A program made the translations under genes and the position numbers. From the NCBI GenBank assembly GCA_910580075.1, contig CAJTVR010000004.1, positions 1 to 64,000 of the forward strand: 64,000 nucleotides of DNA, given 5' to 3'. The stretch comes from an uncultured Eubacterium sp. GTDB lineage: Bacteria; Bacillota; Clostridia; Lachnospirales; Lachnospiraceae. Below, piece by piece: positions 9,137-18,503 of this stretch. The notes beneath the pieces were generated by a model, which worked only from the letters and a program-made list of their open reading frames with translations, did no database searches and was not told the DNA's origin. The first letter of the stretch is position 1. The number at the start of each line of letters is the position of its first letter.

Positions 9137-11044
9137 ATGAGAAACATGACAGAACTGGATATGTATTTATTCGGCCAAAGTACACATTACGACATTTACA
9201 GAAAAATGGGTGCACATCCGATCACAATCAACAAGGAAGAAGGAACAGTTTTTGATGTATGGGCACCGCATGCAGAAAAAGTGTTTGTAATAGGATCTTT
9301 TAACGGCTGGAATGAAACAAGCCATGAAATGAAGCGTTTAGAGCCGGAAGAAATGGGAATCTATGAATTATTTATCCCAGGTGTCAAAAATGGGGATATG
9401 TATAAATATCTGATTGAAACACCGGAAGGCGAGCAGCTTTACAAAGCAGACCCATATGCAGCTTATGCAGAACTCCGGCCAGGCACAGCATCTGTAGTAT
9501 ATGATATCTCTCATTTTAAATGGACAGACCAGGCATGGATGGAAAACCGTGCACAGACAGATCCATATGAAAAGCCAATGGCAATTTATGAAGTACATCC
9601 GGGTTCCTGGATGCGTCATCCGCGCGAGGAAAGCGAAGCTCTTTATACATACCGGGAGTTTGCAAAAGCGCTTACTGCGTATGTAAAAGAAATGGGATAT
9701 ACCCATGTCGAACTGATGGGTATTTCTGAATATCCATACGAGGGTTCCTGGGGATACCAGGTAACGGGTTATTATGCACCGACATCCCGTTACGGGTCTC
9801 CGGAAGATTTTGCATATCTTATCAATTATCTGCATCGCAATAAAATCGGTGTAATTTTGGACTGGGTACCGGCACATTTTCCGCGGGATGCCCATGGTCT
9901 TGCTGATTTTGACGGCTGCCCGTTATATGAATACCCGGACCCTAGAATGGGAGAACATCCTGACTGGGGCACAAAGATTTTTAATTATGGAATGTCCGAA
10001 GTGAAAAATTTCTTAATCGGCAGCGCGCTGATGTGGATAGAAAACTATCATGTAGACGGACTCCGGGTAGATGCAGTTGCTTCTATGCTGTATCTTGATT
10101 ATGGTAAAAATGACGGCCAGTGGGTTGCTAATAAATACGGCGATAATAAGAATCTGGAAGCGATTGAATTCTTTAAACATATCAATACATCACTGACTGG
10201 AAGAAATCCGGGCGCGCTTATGATTGCGGAAGAATCAACGGCATGGCCGAATGTAACAGGAAAAGCGGAAGAAGACGGCCTTAATTTTAACTTTAAGTGG
10301 AATATGGGATGGATGCATGATTTCCTGGATTACATGAAACAGGATCCGCTTTTTAGAAAAGGCTGCCATAATAAAATGACATTTGCCATGAGTTATAACG
10401 GTGCAGAAAAATATATTCTTGTACTGTCTCATGATGAAGTAGTTCACCTGAAATGTTCCATGCTGAATAAAATGCCTGGGCTTGGCATTGACAAATTCCG
10501 CAACCTGATGGCAGGATATACATTTTTCATGGGACATCCTGGAAAGAAGCTGCTGTTTATGGGACAGGATTTTGCACAGCTGAGGGAATGGAGCGAGGAG
10601 CGTGAGCTTGACTGGTTCCTGTTAGCAGAAGAAGAGCACAGGCATATGCATGATTACTTCAAAGAACTGCTTCATATTTACCGGAAATATCCGTCTATGT
10701 ATGAACTGGATCATTCCTGGGAAGGGTTTGAGTGGATTAATGCAAATGACGGCGAACGCAGTATTTTCAGTTTTGTGCGCAAGAGCAAAAATGGAAAGAA
10801 AAATCTTTTGTTTATTTGTAACTTTACGCCAATGGAAAGAAGCGATTACCGCGTAGGAGCGCCTGTAAAAGGCACATATAAGCTCGTTTTAAACAGCGAT
10901 GATGCGCGTTTTGGCGGATCAGGCAAGGCAAGGCCGGTCAGCTATAAGACCGTGAAGGCAGAATGTGACGGACGGGATTATTCATTTGCTTATCCGCTTC
11001 CGCCTTATGGAGCAGCAGTGTTTGAGTTTAATTACAGAGTGTAA
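9137..11044 (+). CDS. glgB: 1,4-alpha-glucan branching enzyme
   Basis: The 635-residue enzyme transfers alpha-1,4 glucan segments to form alpha-1,6 branches in glycogen. An N-terminal CBM48-like domain (VFDVWAPHAEKVFVIGSFNGW) precedes a GH13 barrel with EGSWGYQVTGYYAPTSRYG, the nucleophile motif HVDGLRVDAVASML, the acid/base MIAEES and the transition-state Asp in VLSHDEVVH. A C-terminal beta domain ends at PPYGAAVFEFN. Its length fits the family. ATG 9137 follows GCAGGAGGG. The gene stands alone between the TPR/P-loop gene and a hairpin that probably ends the transcript. No other glycogen genes are in the window. Confidence 0.95.
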   Translation: MRNMTELDMYLFGQSTHYDIYRKMGAHPITINKEEGTVFDVWAPHAEKVFVIGSFNGWNETSHEMKRLEPEEMGIYELFIPGVKNGDMYKYLIETPEGEQLYKADPYAAYAELRPGTASVVYDISHFKWTDQAWMENRAQTDPYEKPMAIYEVHPGSWMRHPREESEALYTYREFAKALTAYVKEMGYTHVELMGISEYPYEGSWGYQVTGYYAPTSRYGSPEDFAYLINYLHRNKIGVILDWVPAHFPRDAHGLADFDGCPLYEYPDPRMGEHPDWGTKIFNYGMSEVKNFLIGSALMWIENYHVDGLRVDAVASMLYLDYGKNDGQWVANKYGDNKNLEAIEFFKHINTSLTGRNPGALMIAEESTAWPNVTGKAEEDGLNFNFKWNMGWMHDFLDYMKQDPLFRKGCHNKMTFAMSYNGAEKYILVLSHDEVVHLKCSMLNKMPGLGIDKFRNLMAGYTFFMGHPGKKLLFMGQDFAQLREWSEERELDWFLLAEEEHRHMHDYFKELLHIYRKYPSMYELDHSWEGFEWINANDGERSIFSFVRKSKNGKKNLLFICNFTPMERSDYRVGAPVKGTYKLVLNSDDARFGGSGKARPVSYKTVKAECDGRDYSFAYPLPPYGAAVFEFNYRV

Positions 11045-11056
11045 GCTATAATATTT

Positions 11057-11090
11057 GAAAACCGGGGCCGGACTGCTGGCTCCGGTTTTC
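11057..11090 (+). terminator. Hairpin after glgB
   Basis: GAAAACCGGGGCC and GGCTCCGGTTTTC form a 13-bp imperfect stem with an 8-nt loop. No long T run follows, so termination strength is uncertain. Confidence 0.55.
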
Positions 11091-11141
11091 TGCAGTTCTT
11101 GAATTTATAATCTCTCCGAAGACGGATCAGAGGGTTTTTAT

Positions 11142-11168
11142 TAAGTTTTCAGCAAAAATGGCCGACAT
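11142..11168 (+). promoter_or_regulatory. Sigma-28 (flagellar) type promoter
   Basis: TAAG, then 15 bp, then GCCGACAT matches the sigma-28 (FliA/SigD) consensus TAAA-N15-GCCGATAA. It lies about 80 bp upstream of the flagellum-associated gene at 11247. The same layout recurs upstream of the flagellin gene. Confidence 0.65.
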
Positions 11169-11246
11169 ATTCTATATGATTTTGAATACTCTGACCAGAT
11201 TTAGATCTTGAAAATCACACGATTATGTAAGAAAGGCAGGATATGC

Positions 11247-14200
11247 ATGATGCAGGGAGTGCAGAATATAGATGGCTCGAATCTGCTGGATGGAATTAAA
11301 GGAGCGGCCGGAAACAGCAGACAGGATAATTATGATTTAAGTTTCGTTTCTTCCGGAACAGACCAGGCGCAGGAGACAGAGAAACTGACAAAGGGCGAAA
11401 AGACTTCGCAGGTTACCTATCAGAAACCGCAGCAGGAAAATAAAGCGGGTAACATGGAAGATGTCATGCAGCAGGCAGAAAACATGGATGCAGGACTTAT
11501 GAAAAGACAGATGGTAGTTGCATCCAATACTTCCACTGTGACAGACTGCAGAAAAATGGAGGAAGACGGTTTTTCGCTGCAGCAGACAGAGGCAGAAACA
11601 GTTGTTACCGTAACGGACAAAATAAAAATGGAACTCGCTAAAGCCGGTGTGGACATTAGTTATTTTGGGGACAGCCTGAGTGCAGACCAGCTCGAGGAAA
11701 TTACAGGAAATGGAGCGCTTGCCAGAGAACTGTCAGCCAGAATTGAAGATTTAAAGGCGGATATTCCGCTGACAGCAGATAATGTTACAGACTGTAAAAA
11801 AGCGCTTCAGCAGGCAGAAGAGATACATAAATTAAATGACGGCGCGATGAAGTATATGCTGGAGAACCAGCTGGAGCCTACGATTGCAAATTTATATATG
11901 GCTCAGTATAGCGGAAGTGCGTCTTATGTAAATGAAAATGATGTTCACATTAACTTTGATTCCCAGGGAATCCGCGCACAGATTTCAAGCGTGATTGCCC
12001 AGGCGGGGCTTCCGGCATCGGAACAGTCGTTTGCAGACAGCCAGTGGCTGATAGAAAATGAGATTCCCCTGACAGCCGGGAACCTGAAATTTTACGGTCA
12101 GTTAAAGGAAGCTTCATTTCCTCTGTCAGAGGAACAGCTGCTGGATGGGATGATTACGGCAGTTTTGGAAGGAAAACGTCCGCAGGATGCTGTGCTTATA
12201 GATGCCTGTTCACTGTCAGCAAAGGCACAGAAAGCCGTCGATACAATTAATATGGCCACAGATGAAGATCTGGCTTATCTGGTTCAGAAAGGCGAGCCGG
12301 TAACGATAGAAAATCTGGAGCAGGCACATAACCATAACCAGTCCGGCACGCTGAATGCACAGGAGCAGCAGGAAATCAGACAGTTAGCAGACAGTATCTC
12401 AGGAATGAGCGAAGCACAGATGGATGCCGTGATAAATCAGGCAGCAGGAAATGCAGACAGCTCCGGTGTGGCGGGAAGCATGCAGCAGTCAGCTGAGAGC
12501 ATGGCGGCAGCCGGGAATACGCAGGCCGCTATGGTGCCAGGTACCGGAACAGCTGGCGGTGTACAGTCTGGAGCAGCAGCTGACGGTGTACAGACAGCAG
12601 ATGCCGGCGCGGCTGCTGGCAATGTGCTGTCCGGAGCAGCAGGAGGAACAGGAACGGTTCCGGTTAACCAGACAGCCGGGAATGCAGTACAGGCAGCGGG
12701 TACTGCCGGGAGAATAGCAGGCGTCATGGTGCAGAGCCAGGTCACTATTACAAGCGTGCAGATTACGCTGATTACAGCCCGCAGGCAGTTAGAAGAAGTG
12801 CGTCTTGTAATGACAGTCGAATCCAGCTATACAATGTATAAACATGGGATTTCTGTCGATACAGGACTGATGGAAGATTTAATCAGCCAGTTAAAGGAAT
12901 TAGAAAACAGTTTTTATAAAAATCTGCTGACAGAAGGAGGCGTAGAAGCAACAGAAGCAAATGTAAGCCTGTTTGCGGAAACTTCTACGAAACTGGAGCA
13001 GTTAAAGGAAATGCCGGCCTATGCGATTGGTGCACGTAACATCAGTATTTCAACGTTAGATGAGCTGCACCAGGAAGGCAGCGCAATGCAGCAGAACTTC
13101 CAGCAGGCGAATGAACGCTATGAAACAATGCGTACAGCTGTCAGGAAGGATTTGGGCGATTCTATACAAAAGGCATTCCGGAATGTGGATGAAATCCTGG
13201 AAGATGCCGGCATGGAAGTAAATCAGGCAAATGAACGTGCCGTGCGTATACTGGGATATAACCAGATTGAAATTACACCGGAAAATATTATGCGCATGAA
13301 GGCTGCCGACCAGCAGGTACAGATGGCTTTCCATAATCTGACACCGGCTGTCATCAGGGAATTTATAAACAGGGGCATCAATCCGCTGGACTTAGATATG
13401 AAAGAATTAAACCAGCAGGCTACCCAGATACGCGAAGAATTAAAAATCGATGCACCGGAAGAAAAATACAGCGAATATTTATATAAACTGGAACAAAATC
13501 ACAGCATTACACAGGAAGAGCGCAGTTCGTATATTGGCATCTACCGTCTGATGAATCATATCGTACAGTCTGACGGCGCAGCAGTAGGAGCACTCGTCAA
13601 TCAGGGTGCACAGATTACCATGCGCAATCTGCTGACAGCAGTCCGGACGGAACGCCGGGGAAGCCTGGATATTCAGGCAGATGTTTCATTTGGCGGTATT
13701 GAAAGCGGCGGAATTCACAATTCCATTACAAAACAGATTGAAGCCGGTTATCAGAATCAGTGTGTAAATCAGGCGTTTCATGAAATGTCGCCGGAGCGTC
13801 TGCGGGTCGTTTCGGATGGCAGCGAATGGCAGGACCTGACACCGGAACAGTTTCTGCAGCAGCTTCAGGAAGCACCTGAAGATATGGCAGCTATGGAATC
13901 TTATTATCAGAAGCAGCTGGACGACCTGGAATCGTGTGCAAAATCGTCCGGGGAAGTGTATGAGATGCTGGAGCAGTATGATATTCCAAATACGGTTATG
14001 AATGTCATGGCAGTTTCTGAATATCTGAATAACCGCAACGGGGCTTTCCGTAAGTTTTTCAGTATGGGAAACGGGCGTACGCCGGATGCAAATAGAAATA
14101 CAGACGAATATATGACTAAAAATGAGGACGGCAGTGTGGATGTAGATTTTGCTGCCATTCAGGATGAGCTGCTGCGCCGCTTTGGAGAAGATGTAAAAAA

Positions 14201-14798
14201 ACCGGAAGATCTCGCACAGGCAGTTGCAGAATTAGCAGAATGTGCAGAAAAATGCATGAGTACGATGATTATGGAGCAGGACGTAACCAGTCTTGATATC
14301 CGTGAACTAAAACTGATGAATGCACAGATTTCGCTCGGAAAGAAAATGGCGTCAGAAGAATGTTTTTCTATGCCGATTGTAGTAGACGGTGAAGTAACGA
14401 ATGTAACAATGAAAATTATACGGAATAAAAATCAGAAGGGGCTTGTTAATATTACATTAGAAACTTCCAGGTTTGGAAAGATTGCTGCAGAGCTGAAAGC
14501 AGGTAAGAAAGGCTTTAACGGATATGTGGCTACAGATTCCAGGCAGGCACTTGATTATTTTAAATCGTCAAATGAAAAGTTAGAACAGGCGCTTCAGGAA
14601 GCAGGGGATACTCCTGTGTATATAGATTACATTTTTACAGGCGGCCTGAATCTGAATGGTTTTGCCTCCAAAAGCGGCATCAGTGAACAGCCGGAGAACG
14701 GGGAAGAACGTGAAGTCCAGACAAAGACGCTGTATGGAATGGCCGAAGGGTTTATCCGGGTATTGAAGAGAATGGATGCAGAAACTTTGGAAATGTGA
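11247..14798 (+). CDS. Large flagellum-associated protein (DUF6240-like)
   Basis: The protein is about 1183 residues long. It consists of repeated alpha-helical modules, each starting with phrases such as ADIPLTADNVTDCKKALQQ, NEIPLTAGNLKFYGQL and KGEPVTIENLEQAHNH. A low-complexity Ala/Gly linker (residues about 410-500) separates N- and C-terminal halves. No signal peptide or membrane segment is visible. Similar proteins occur next to flagellar genes in Lachnospiraceae. A sigma-28-type promoter lies upstream and a flagellin gene follows, which supports a flagellar role. C-terminal sequence such as GKIAAELKAGKKGFNGYVATD recalls hook-length-control/FliK-type domains, but I cannot claim homology. 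The start at 11247 is chosen because AAGAAAGGCAGG precedes it; an upstream TTG at 11208 is less likely. Confidence 0.7.
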   Translation: MMQGVQNIDGSNLLDGIKGAAGNSRQDNYDLSFVSSGTDQAQETEKLTKGEKTSQVTYQKPQQENKAGNMEDVMQQAENMDAGLMKRQMVVASNTSTVTDCRKMEEDGFSLQQTEAETVVTVTDKIKMELAKAGVDISYFGDSLSADQLEEITGNGALARELSARIEDLKADIPLTADNVTDCKKALQQAEEIHKLNDGAMKYMLENQLEPTIANLYMAQYSGSASYVNENDVHINFDSQGIRAQISSVIAQAGLPASEQSFADSQWLIENEIPLTAGNLKFYGQLKEASFPLSEEQLLDGMITAVLEGKRPQDAVLIDACSLSAKAQKAVDTINMATDEDLAYLVQKGEPVTIENLEQAHNHNQSGTLNAQEQQEIRQLADSISGMSEAQMDAVINQAAGNADSSGVAGSMQQSAESMAAAGNTQAAMVPGTGTAGGVQSGAAADGVQTADAGAAAGNVLSGAAGGTGTVPVNQTAGNAVQAAGTAGRIAGVMVQSQVTITSVQITLITARRQLEEVRLVMTVESSYTMYKHGISVDTGLMEDLISQLKELENSFYKNLLTEGGVEATEANVSLFAETSTKLEQLKEMPAYAIGARNISISTLDELHQEGSAMQQNFQQANERYETMRTAVRKDLGDSIQKAFRNVDEILEDAGMEVNQANERAVRILGYNQIEITPENIMRMKAADQQVQMAFHNLTPAVIREFINRGINPLDLDMKELNQQATQIREELKIDAPEEKYSEYLYKLEQNHSITQEERSSYIGIYRLMNHIVQSDGAAVGALVNQGAQITMRNLLTAVRTERRGSLDIQADVSFGGIESGGIHNSITKQIEAGYQNQCVNQAFHEMSPERLRVVSDGSEWQDLTPEQFLQQLQEAPEDMAAMESYYQKQLDDLESCAKSSGEVYEMLEQYDIPNTVMNVMAVSEYLNNRNGAFRKFFSMGNGRTPDANRNTDEYMTKNEDGSVDVDFAAIQDELLRRFGEDVKKPEDLAQAVAELAECAEKCMSTMIMEQDVTSLDIRELKLMNAQISLGKKMASEECFSMPIVVDGEVTNVTMKIIRNKNQKGLVNITLETSRFGKIAAELKAGKKGFNGYVATDSRQALDYFKSSNEKLEQALQEAGDTPVYIDYIFTGGLNLNGFASKSGISEQPENGEEREVQTKTLYGMAEGFIRVLKRMDAETLEM

Positions 14799-14816
14799 AA
14801 TTTTCGTGGTAATCGT

Positions 14817-14843
14817 TATGGATTTCAGGCAAATGGCCGAAAT
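14817..14843 (+). promoter_or_regulatory. Sigma-28 (flagellar) type promoter for flagellin
   Basis: TATG, 15 bp, then GCCGAAAT. The spacer and -10 element resemble the 11142 promoter closely (both contain TTTCAG and end ATGGCCGA), which makes chance less likely. Confidence 0.6.
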
Positions 14844-14959
14844 AAGTTAAGAGAATAAAAGTACTATTTATGAGTTTCAGACTGAGTATTTCATGGCCAG
14901 CCTGCTGGATATGAGATACTTTGAATATGAAACATTCTGAAAAAGATGAGGTGCAGGGA

Positions 14960-16918
14960 ATGAAAATTAATCAGAATATATCAGCAGTAATCGTAAATGA
15001 CCAGCTTCTGCGCAATGAAAACAGTGTGGCAGCTTCCGTAAAAAGGCTTTCATCCGGTTTAAAATTTAATGATGCTAAGGATAATCCTTCAGGAATAGCG
15101 ATTTCTTTTAAAATGCAGGCGCAGATTAATGCATTGAACCGGGCTTCTTTAAATGCTACAGACGGCACAAGCATGGTAGAGACGATAGATGGTGCAATGG
15201 GTGAAATGACGGAGGTTCTTCAGCGGATCCGTGAGCTTTGTGTGCAGGCAGCGAATGATACAAATATGGAGGAAGACCGCGAGGCGATTCAGCAGGAGAT
15301 TGACGCTTTAAAAAAAGAAGTGAACAGGATTTCTTCAGATACAGAATTTAATGGGAAGACGCTGTTAGACGGTTCTTTGGACCGCAGAACATATGTAACA
15401 TCTGAAGTAACTCTGCCAGATGGAAGTAAGAAACCAGTCAGCATGTATGATAAGATCACAAATGTCATTATCTCAGATGAAGTACAGGCTGATAACTACA
15501 ATGTACGAATTGAAGAACCTGCAAAACACGCAGTACTGACATCTACAGGCCAGGGAACTCCGGGCAGTGTTATTACCGAAAAAATGGAAGGCACTGTGAC
15601 TATTAACGGAGTCAAGGCTGAGATTAAAGCTGGAATGAGCGCAGAAGAAGTATATCAGACAATCCGGGATGCAGGAGATGCCGGCTGGGTAAATGTATTT
15701 GTCGCTAAAGGGAATCCGCCAGTGCCTGCAACAGGTGCTGCATTTGATGATACAATGCTGGATACTCAGGGATACGAGGAAGACACCGGCGGTTATGAAT
15801 TTAATAAAACGCTGGCTTTTGTATCACAGAATTATGGTTCAAGCGAGGATGTAACGATTACCTGCGATAATGTAGAGCTTGCTGAAATGCTTGGAATTTC
15901 AAATATCCCTAATGTAGAACTTGCTGAGATTGAAAAATATAGTATTAAAAAGGATTCAAATGCTCTTACGGATACTAGTATTACAACAACGCCTTCACCA
16001 AACCCGGGAGCTGTTAAAGACGGAGTTATTTATATAAATGGCGTTGCAGCAGAGATTAAAAATACAATGACTGCTGAAGATGCATACAAAGCTCTTGAAG
16101 AAGCGGCAGCAAAAAGCGGAACTAAGCTTTCACACGAAGATGGAACGGATGCGGCAGATTATGATTTTTCGAAAAAACTGATATTTACAATGCCGCCAAA
16201 TACTTCTCATAATATACTGTCAATAACATTTGAAGACCCGGATTTAGGAGAACTGTTTGGTCTGAATACAGATGCTGAGGCAATTCTGACTACAGAGTAT
16301 AAAGCTGTGGCAGAAGGTGAAGATGCACAGGTTTCGATTACAAAACAGGCCGGAACAGATGATATCCGGGATGAATATACGGGCCAGGCTGTTGTAAAGA
16401 CAACAGGAAACCAGGTGGTAATTACAGATAAAAGCGGATTTGAAATGAGTTTCGAAGTACGCGGAGATGTTGCGTATGCTGGAACAGATGATGTGGATAT
16501 AACGATTGAGGCAACAGACATCGGCACGCTTCAGCTTCAGATCGGAGCAAATGAAGACCAGGAACTGGCAGTCAGGGTTCCGGTACTGAACACAAAGAGC
16601 CTTTATATGGACGATTTAAATGTAGTAAAAAAAGGCGGCCCTGACAAAGGAATGGATACCATGGATAAAGCCATTGGCATCGTGACAGCAGCGCGTTCCC
16701 TGATGGGTGCATATGAAAACCGCCTGGATTATGTAAAGAGCGGCCTGGATGAAACAGAAGAAGATATGACGACGGCCATTTCCCGTCTGGCAGATGTAGA
16801 TATGGCTGCTGAAATGACAGAATATACAAACTCAAATGTACTGACACAGGCATCCATCTCCGTACTGTCGCAGGCGAATGACCTTCCACAGCAGGTATTA
16901 TCGCTGCTTCAGGGATAA
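14960..16918 (+). CDS. Flagellin with an enlarged central region
   Basis: The 652-residue protein is a filament subunit. The conserved N-terminal D0/D1 region (MKINQNISAVIVNDQLLRNE, SVKRLSSGLKFNDAKDNPSG, QRIRELCVQAANDT) and C-terminal D1/D0 region (AARSLMGAYENRLDYVKSGL, ending QQVLSLLQG) flank a central region of about 390 residues. That region holds two related modules, each containing INGV(K/A)AEIK followed by (S/T)AE(E/D)xY. They probably face the outside of the filament. ATG 14960 is the likely start because the following residues match the flagellin N-terminus; the codons before it do not. FliS follows 12 bp downstream. Confidence 0.93.
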   Translation: MKINQNISAVIVNDQLLRNENSVAASVKRLSSGLKFNDAKDNPSGIAISFKMQAQINALNRASLNATDGTSMVETIDGAMGEMTEVLQRIRELCVQAANDTNMEEDREAIQQEIDALKKEVNRISSDTEFNGKTLLDGSLDRRTYVTSEVTLPDGSKKPVSMYDKITNVIISDEVQADNYNVRIEEPAKHAVLTSTGQGTPGSVITEKMEGTVTINGVKAEIKAGMSAEEVYQTIRDAGDAGWVNVFVAKGNPPVPATGAAFDDTMLDTQGYEEDTGGYEFNKTLAFVSQNYGSSEDVTITCDNVELAEMLGISNIPNVELAEIEKYSIKKDSNALTDTSITTTPSPNPGAVKDGVIYINGVAAEIKNTMTAEDAYKALEEAAAKSGTKLSHEDGTDAADYDFSKKLIFTMPPNTSHNILSITFEDPDLGELFGLNTDAEAILTTEYKAVAEGEDAQVSITKQAGTDDIRDEYTGQAVVKTTGNQVVITDKSGFEMSFEVRGDVAYAGTDDVDITIEATDIGTLQLQIGANEDQELAVRVPVLNTKSLYMDDLNVVKKGGPDKGMDTMDKAIGIVTAARSLMGAYENRLDYVKSGLDETEEDMTTAISRLADVDMAAEMTEYTNSNVLTQASISVLSQANDLPQQVLSLLQG

Positions 16919-16930
16919 TAAGAGGCGCTT

Positions 16931-17404
16931 ATGACAAAGGAACGAAAACAGGAGTTTACACGAAGGATTACACAGGCAAACCGCAGCGGGCTTGTATTGA
17001 TTAAATTCGAGATTCTGTTTGCATACTTTGATGATATCTGTCAGGCATATGAAGAAAAGAATGAACAGGAAATGAAAAAAGGGGTCCGGCATGCAGATGC
17101 AGTACTGAAGAGCTTTCAGGAAACTCTGGACTTTCAGTATGAAATGTCGGCACAGCTTTTTTCACTTTATGATTTTCACCGCAGACAGCTGGCAAAAGTG
17201 CTAATACAGAATTCTGTGAAAGAATTAGAACAAAGCAGGAGTATGCTGCAGAAAACGTACGAAGCGTTTGTGGAAGCTGCAAAACAGGATCAGTCAGGAC
17301 CGCTGATGCGTAATGCACAGCAGGTATATGCAGGATATACATATGGAAAACATGATTTGAATGAAAGTTATGATACGGGTTCATCAAGGGGCTTTCTGGC
17401 GTAA
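16931..17404 (+). CDS. fliS: FliS-like flagellin export chaperone
   Basis: The 157-residue helical protein has the FliS pattern: LFSLYDFHRRQLAKVLIQNS, a helix with TYEAFVEAAKQD, then LMRNAQQVYAGYTYGKHDLN. FliS binds the C-terminal helix of flagellin in the cytoplasm and keeps it from polymerising before export. Placement 12 bp after the flagellin stop fits co-expression. It is slightly longer than typical FliS. A terminator overlaps its stop codon. Confidence 0.82.
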   Translation: MTKERKQEFTRRITQANRSGLVLIKFEILFAYFDDICQAYEEKNEQEMKKGVRHADAVLKSFQETLDFQYEMSAQLFSLYDFHRRQLAKVLIQNSVKELEQSRSMLQKTYEAFVEAAKQDQSGPLMRNAQQVYAGYTYGKHDLNESYDTGSSRGFLA

Positions 17405-17424
17405 TGCTGGAAAGCCTCTTTTTT
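17388..17424 (+). terminator. Rho-independent terminator of the flagellin-fliS transcript
   Basis: AGGGGCTTTC pairs with GGAAAGCCTCT across a short loop that contains the fliS stop codon; six T follow. Confidence 0.75.
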
Positions 17425-17522
17425 CCGGTCTGCTCTGGCGGCGTTTCCAGCGTTAAATCTGATGACAGTGCTGTCTGAAAAATTATCCCATTTCCACCCC
17501 TGGTATGAGGAAGAATACTCGT

Positions 17523-17747
17523 TCATGGTTTAGCCATTTCGTAAGATTTCAGACGGCAGAGGAGAAATTTGTAACGCATCTGTATGGCATTGACCTCATA
17601 AATATAGCTGTCAATCAGTTCGGGGTCTGTGGCATTTTCGAAATTCTGGTAGGCAAGATCCAGATTGTTCTTCGTTTGCATTAGGTTATCCAGCAGGTTC
17701 TGATAGCTTTCATCTGTCTGCGGTTCTTGTTTAAAAAATGGAAACAA
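17523..17747 (-). CDS. YaaL-like DUF2508 family protein
   Basis: The 74-residue protein has the small helical DUF2508/YaaL pattern: LMQTKNNLDLAYQNFENATDPELIDSYIYEVNAIQMRYKFL. In Bacillus yaaL neighbours bofA; here the two are adjacent but divergent, which supports the call. The biochemical role of the family is unknown to me. The ribosome site upstream on the minus strand is GTGAGGTAG. Confidence 0.8.
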   Translation of the reverse strand: MFPFFKQEPQTDESYQNLLDNLMQTKNNLDLAYQNFENATDPELIDSYIYEVNAIQMRYKFLLCRLKSYEMAKP

Positions 17748-17775
17748 AGGGCTACCTCACTTTCTGTTTTCGAAT

Positions 17776-17805
17776 TTGAACGGGGCTGAAACTTATGAGT
17801 ATTAT
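17776..17805 (+). promoter_or_regulatory. Possible promoter for bofA
   Basis: TTGAAC, an 18-bp spacer and TATTAT. It lies about 125 bp upstream of bofA, in the yaaL-bofA divergent spacer. Confidence 0.4.
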
Positions 17806-17929
17806 AAGTATAGTCAAAGATATAAGGAAATATTCATGCTGGCATTAATTTTTGGGTTATTTTATTTTGGGACATATTTAAAAAATACAAGCATAGACTG
17901 TAAAAAGAAATTAATCAATAGGAAGATGT

Positions 17930-18202
17930 ATGGAACAAAAAAGTGCTTTTATGATTATGACAGGAATCTGTGTACTGGTTCTCTTAATCGGGTTTTTAAA
18001 ACGCAAAGCCGCCATTTTGCTGAATATTATTGTACGTATTATTGTTGGGTGTGCCGCAATTATATTTTTCAACGATATCTTGCAAAAACAAGGTATTCCT
18101 GTATCAGCCGGTATTAACCCTCTGAATCTTTTGACACTTGGAAGCCTTGGTACTGGAGGGTTTGCGCTGATTTATGGGATTTTGTTTTATAGTCTGTTGT
18201 GA
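17930..18202 (+). CDS. bofA: BofA-like pro-sigma-K processing inhibitor
   Basis: The 90-residue membrane protein has two to three hydrophobic segments and the family signature INPLNLLTLGSLGTGGFAL near the C-terminus. BofA holds the SpoIVFB protease inactive until the mother cell is ready for sigma-K activation during sporulation. Its position next to a yaaL-like gene matches the Bacillus order. AGGAAG precedes ATG 17930. The presence of bofA indicates a spore-forming background. Confidence 0.85.
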   Translation: MEQKSAFMIMTGICVLVLLIGFLKRKAAILLNIIVRIIVGCAAIIFFNDILQKQGIPVSAGINPLNLLTLGSLGTGGFALIYGILFYSLL

Positions 18203-18238
18203 GCATTTAACAAAATTAAATAAATCGTACAAAAAAGG

Positions 18239-18267
18239 TAGACAAACGCAAAAAAACCTCGTATAAT
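18239..18267 (+). promoter_or_regulatory. Promoter of the Tad pilus locus
   Basis: TAGACA (18239-18244), 17 bp, then a perfect TATAAT (18262-18267). It is the only strong promoter between bofA and the first pilus gene. A 5' leader of about 145 bp would follow. Confidence 0.65.
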
Positions 18268-18335
18268 TCAGCTTACAAAATACATCTGGCCGTCAGCTGA
18301 CTGTATGATTTAGAAATAAGATGGAGATTTTACCG

Positions 18336-18503
18336 GGAGGCTGACTGCGGTTTGTCTGCTTTGCCTGTTAACAGCAGTGCAGATGAATCTACAGACAAAT
18401 AAAATAAGAGGGGGGATTTTATTGGAAAGCTGACTGCGGTTTGTCTGCTTTGCCTGTTAACAGCAGCAGTGCAGATGGATCTACAGACAAATAAAATCAG
18501 TAA
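18336..18503 (+). repeat. Tandem duplication of the 5' end of the prepilin peptidase gene
   Basis: Two copies, offset by about 89 bp, share ctgactgcggtttgtctgc and the following 50 bases up to acagacaaataaaat. Copy one lacks one gca codon and runs into a stop (TGA 18431-18433); copy two is the start of the real gene. Confidence 0.85.

Noticed and set aside
17776..18117. A 113-codon plus-strand frame overlapping bofA
   Set aside because: It overlaps the well-supported bofA frame for most of its second half, has no ribosome site and has a Tyr/Cys-rich composition typical of an off-frame reading.
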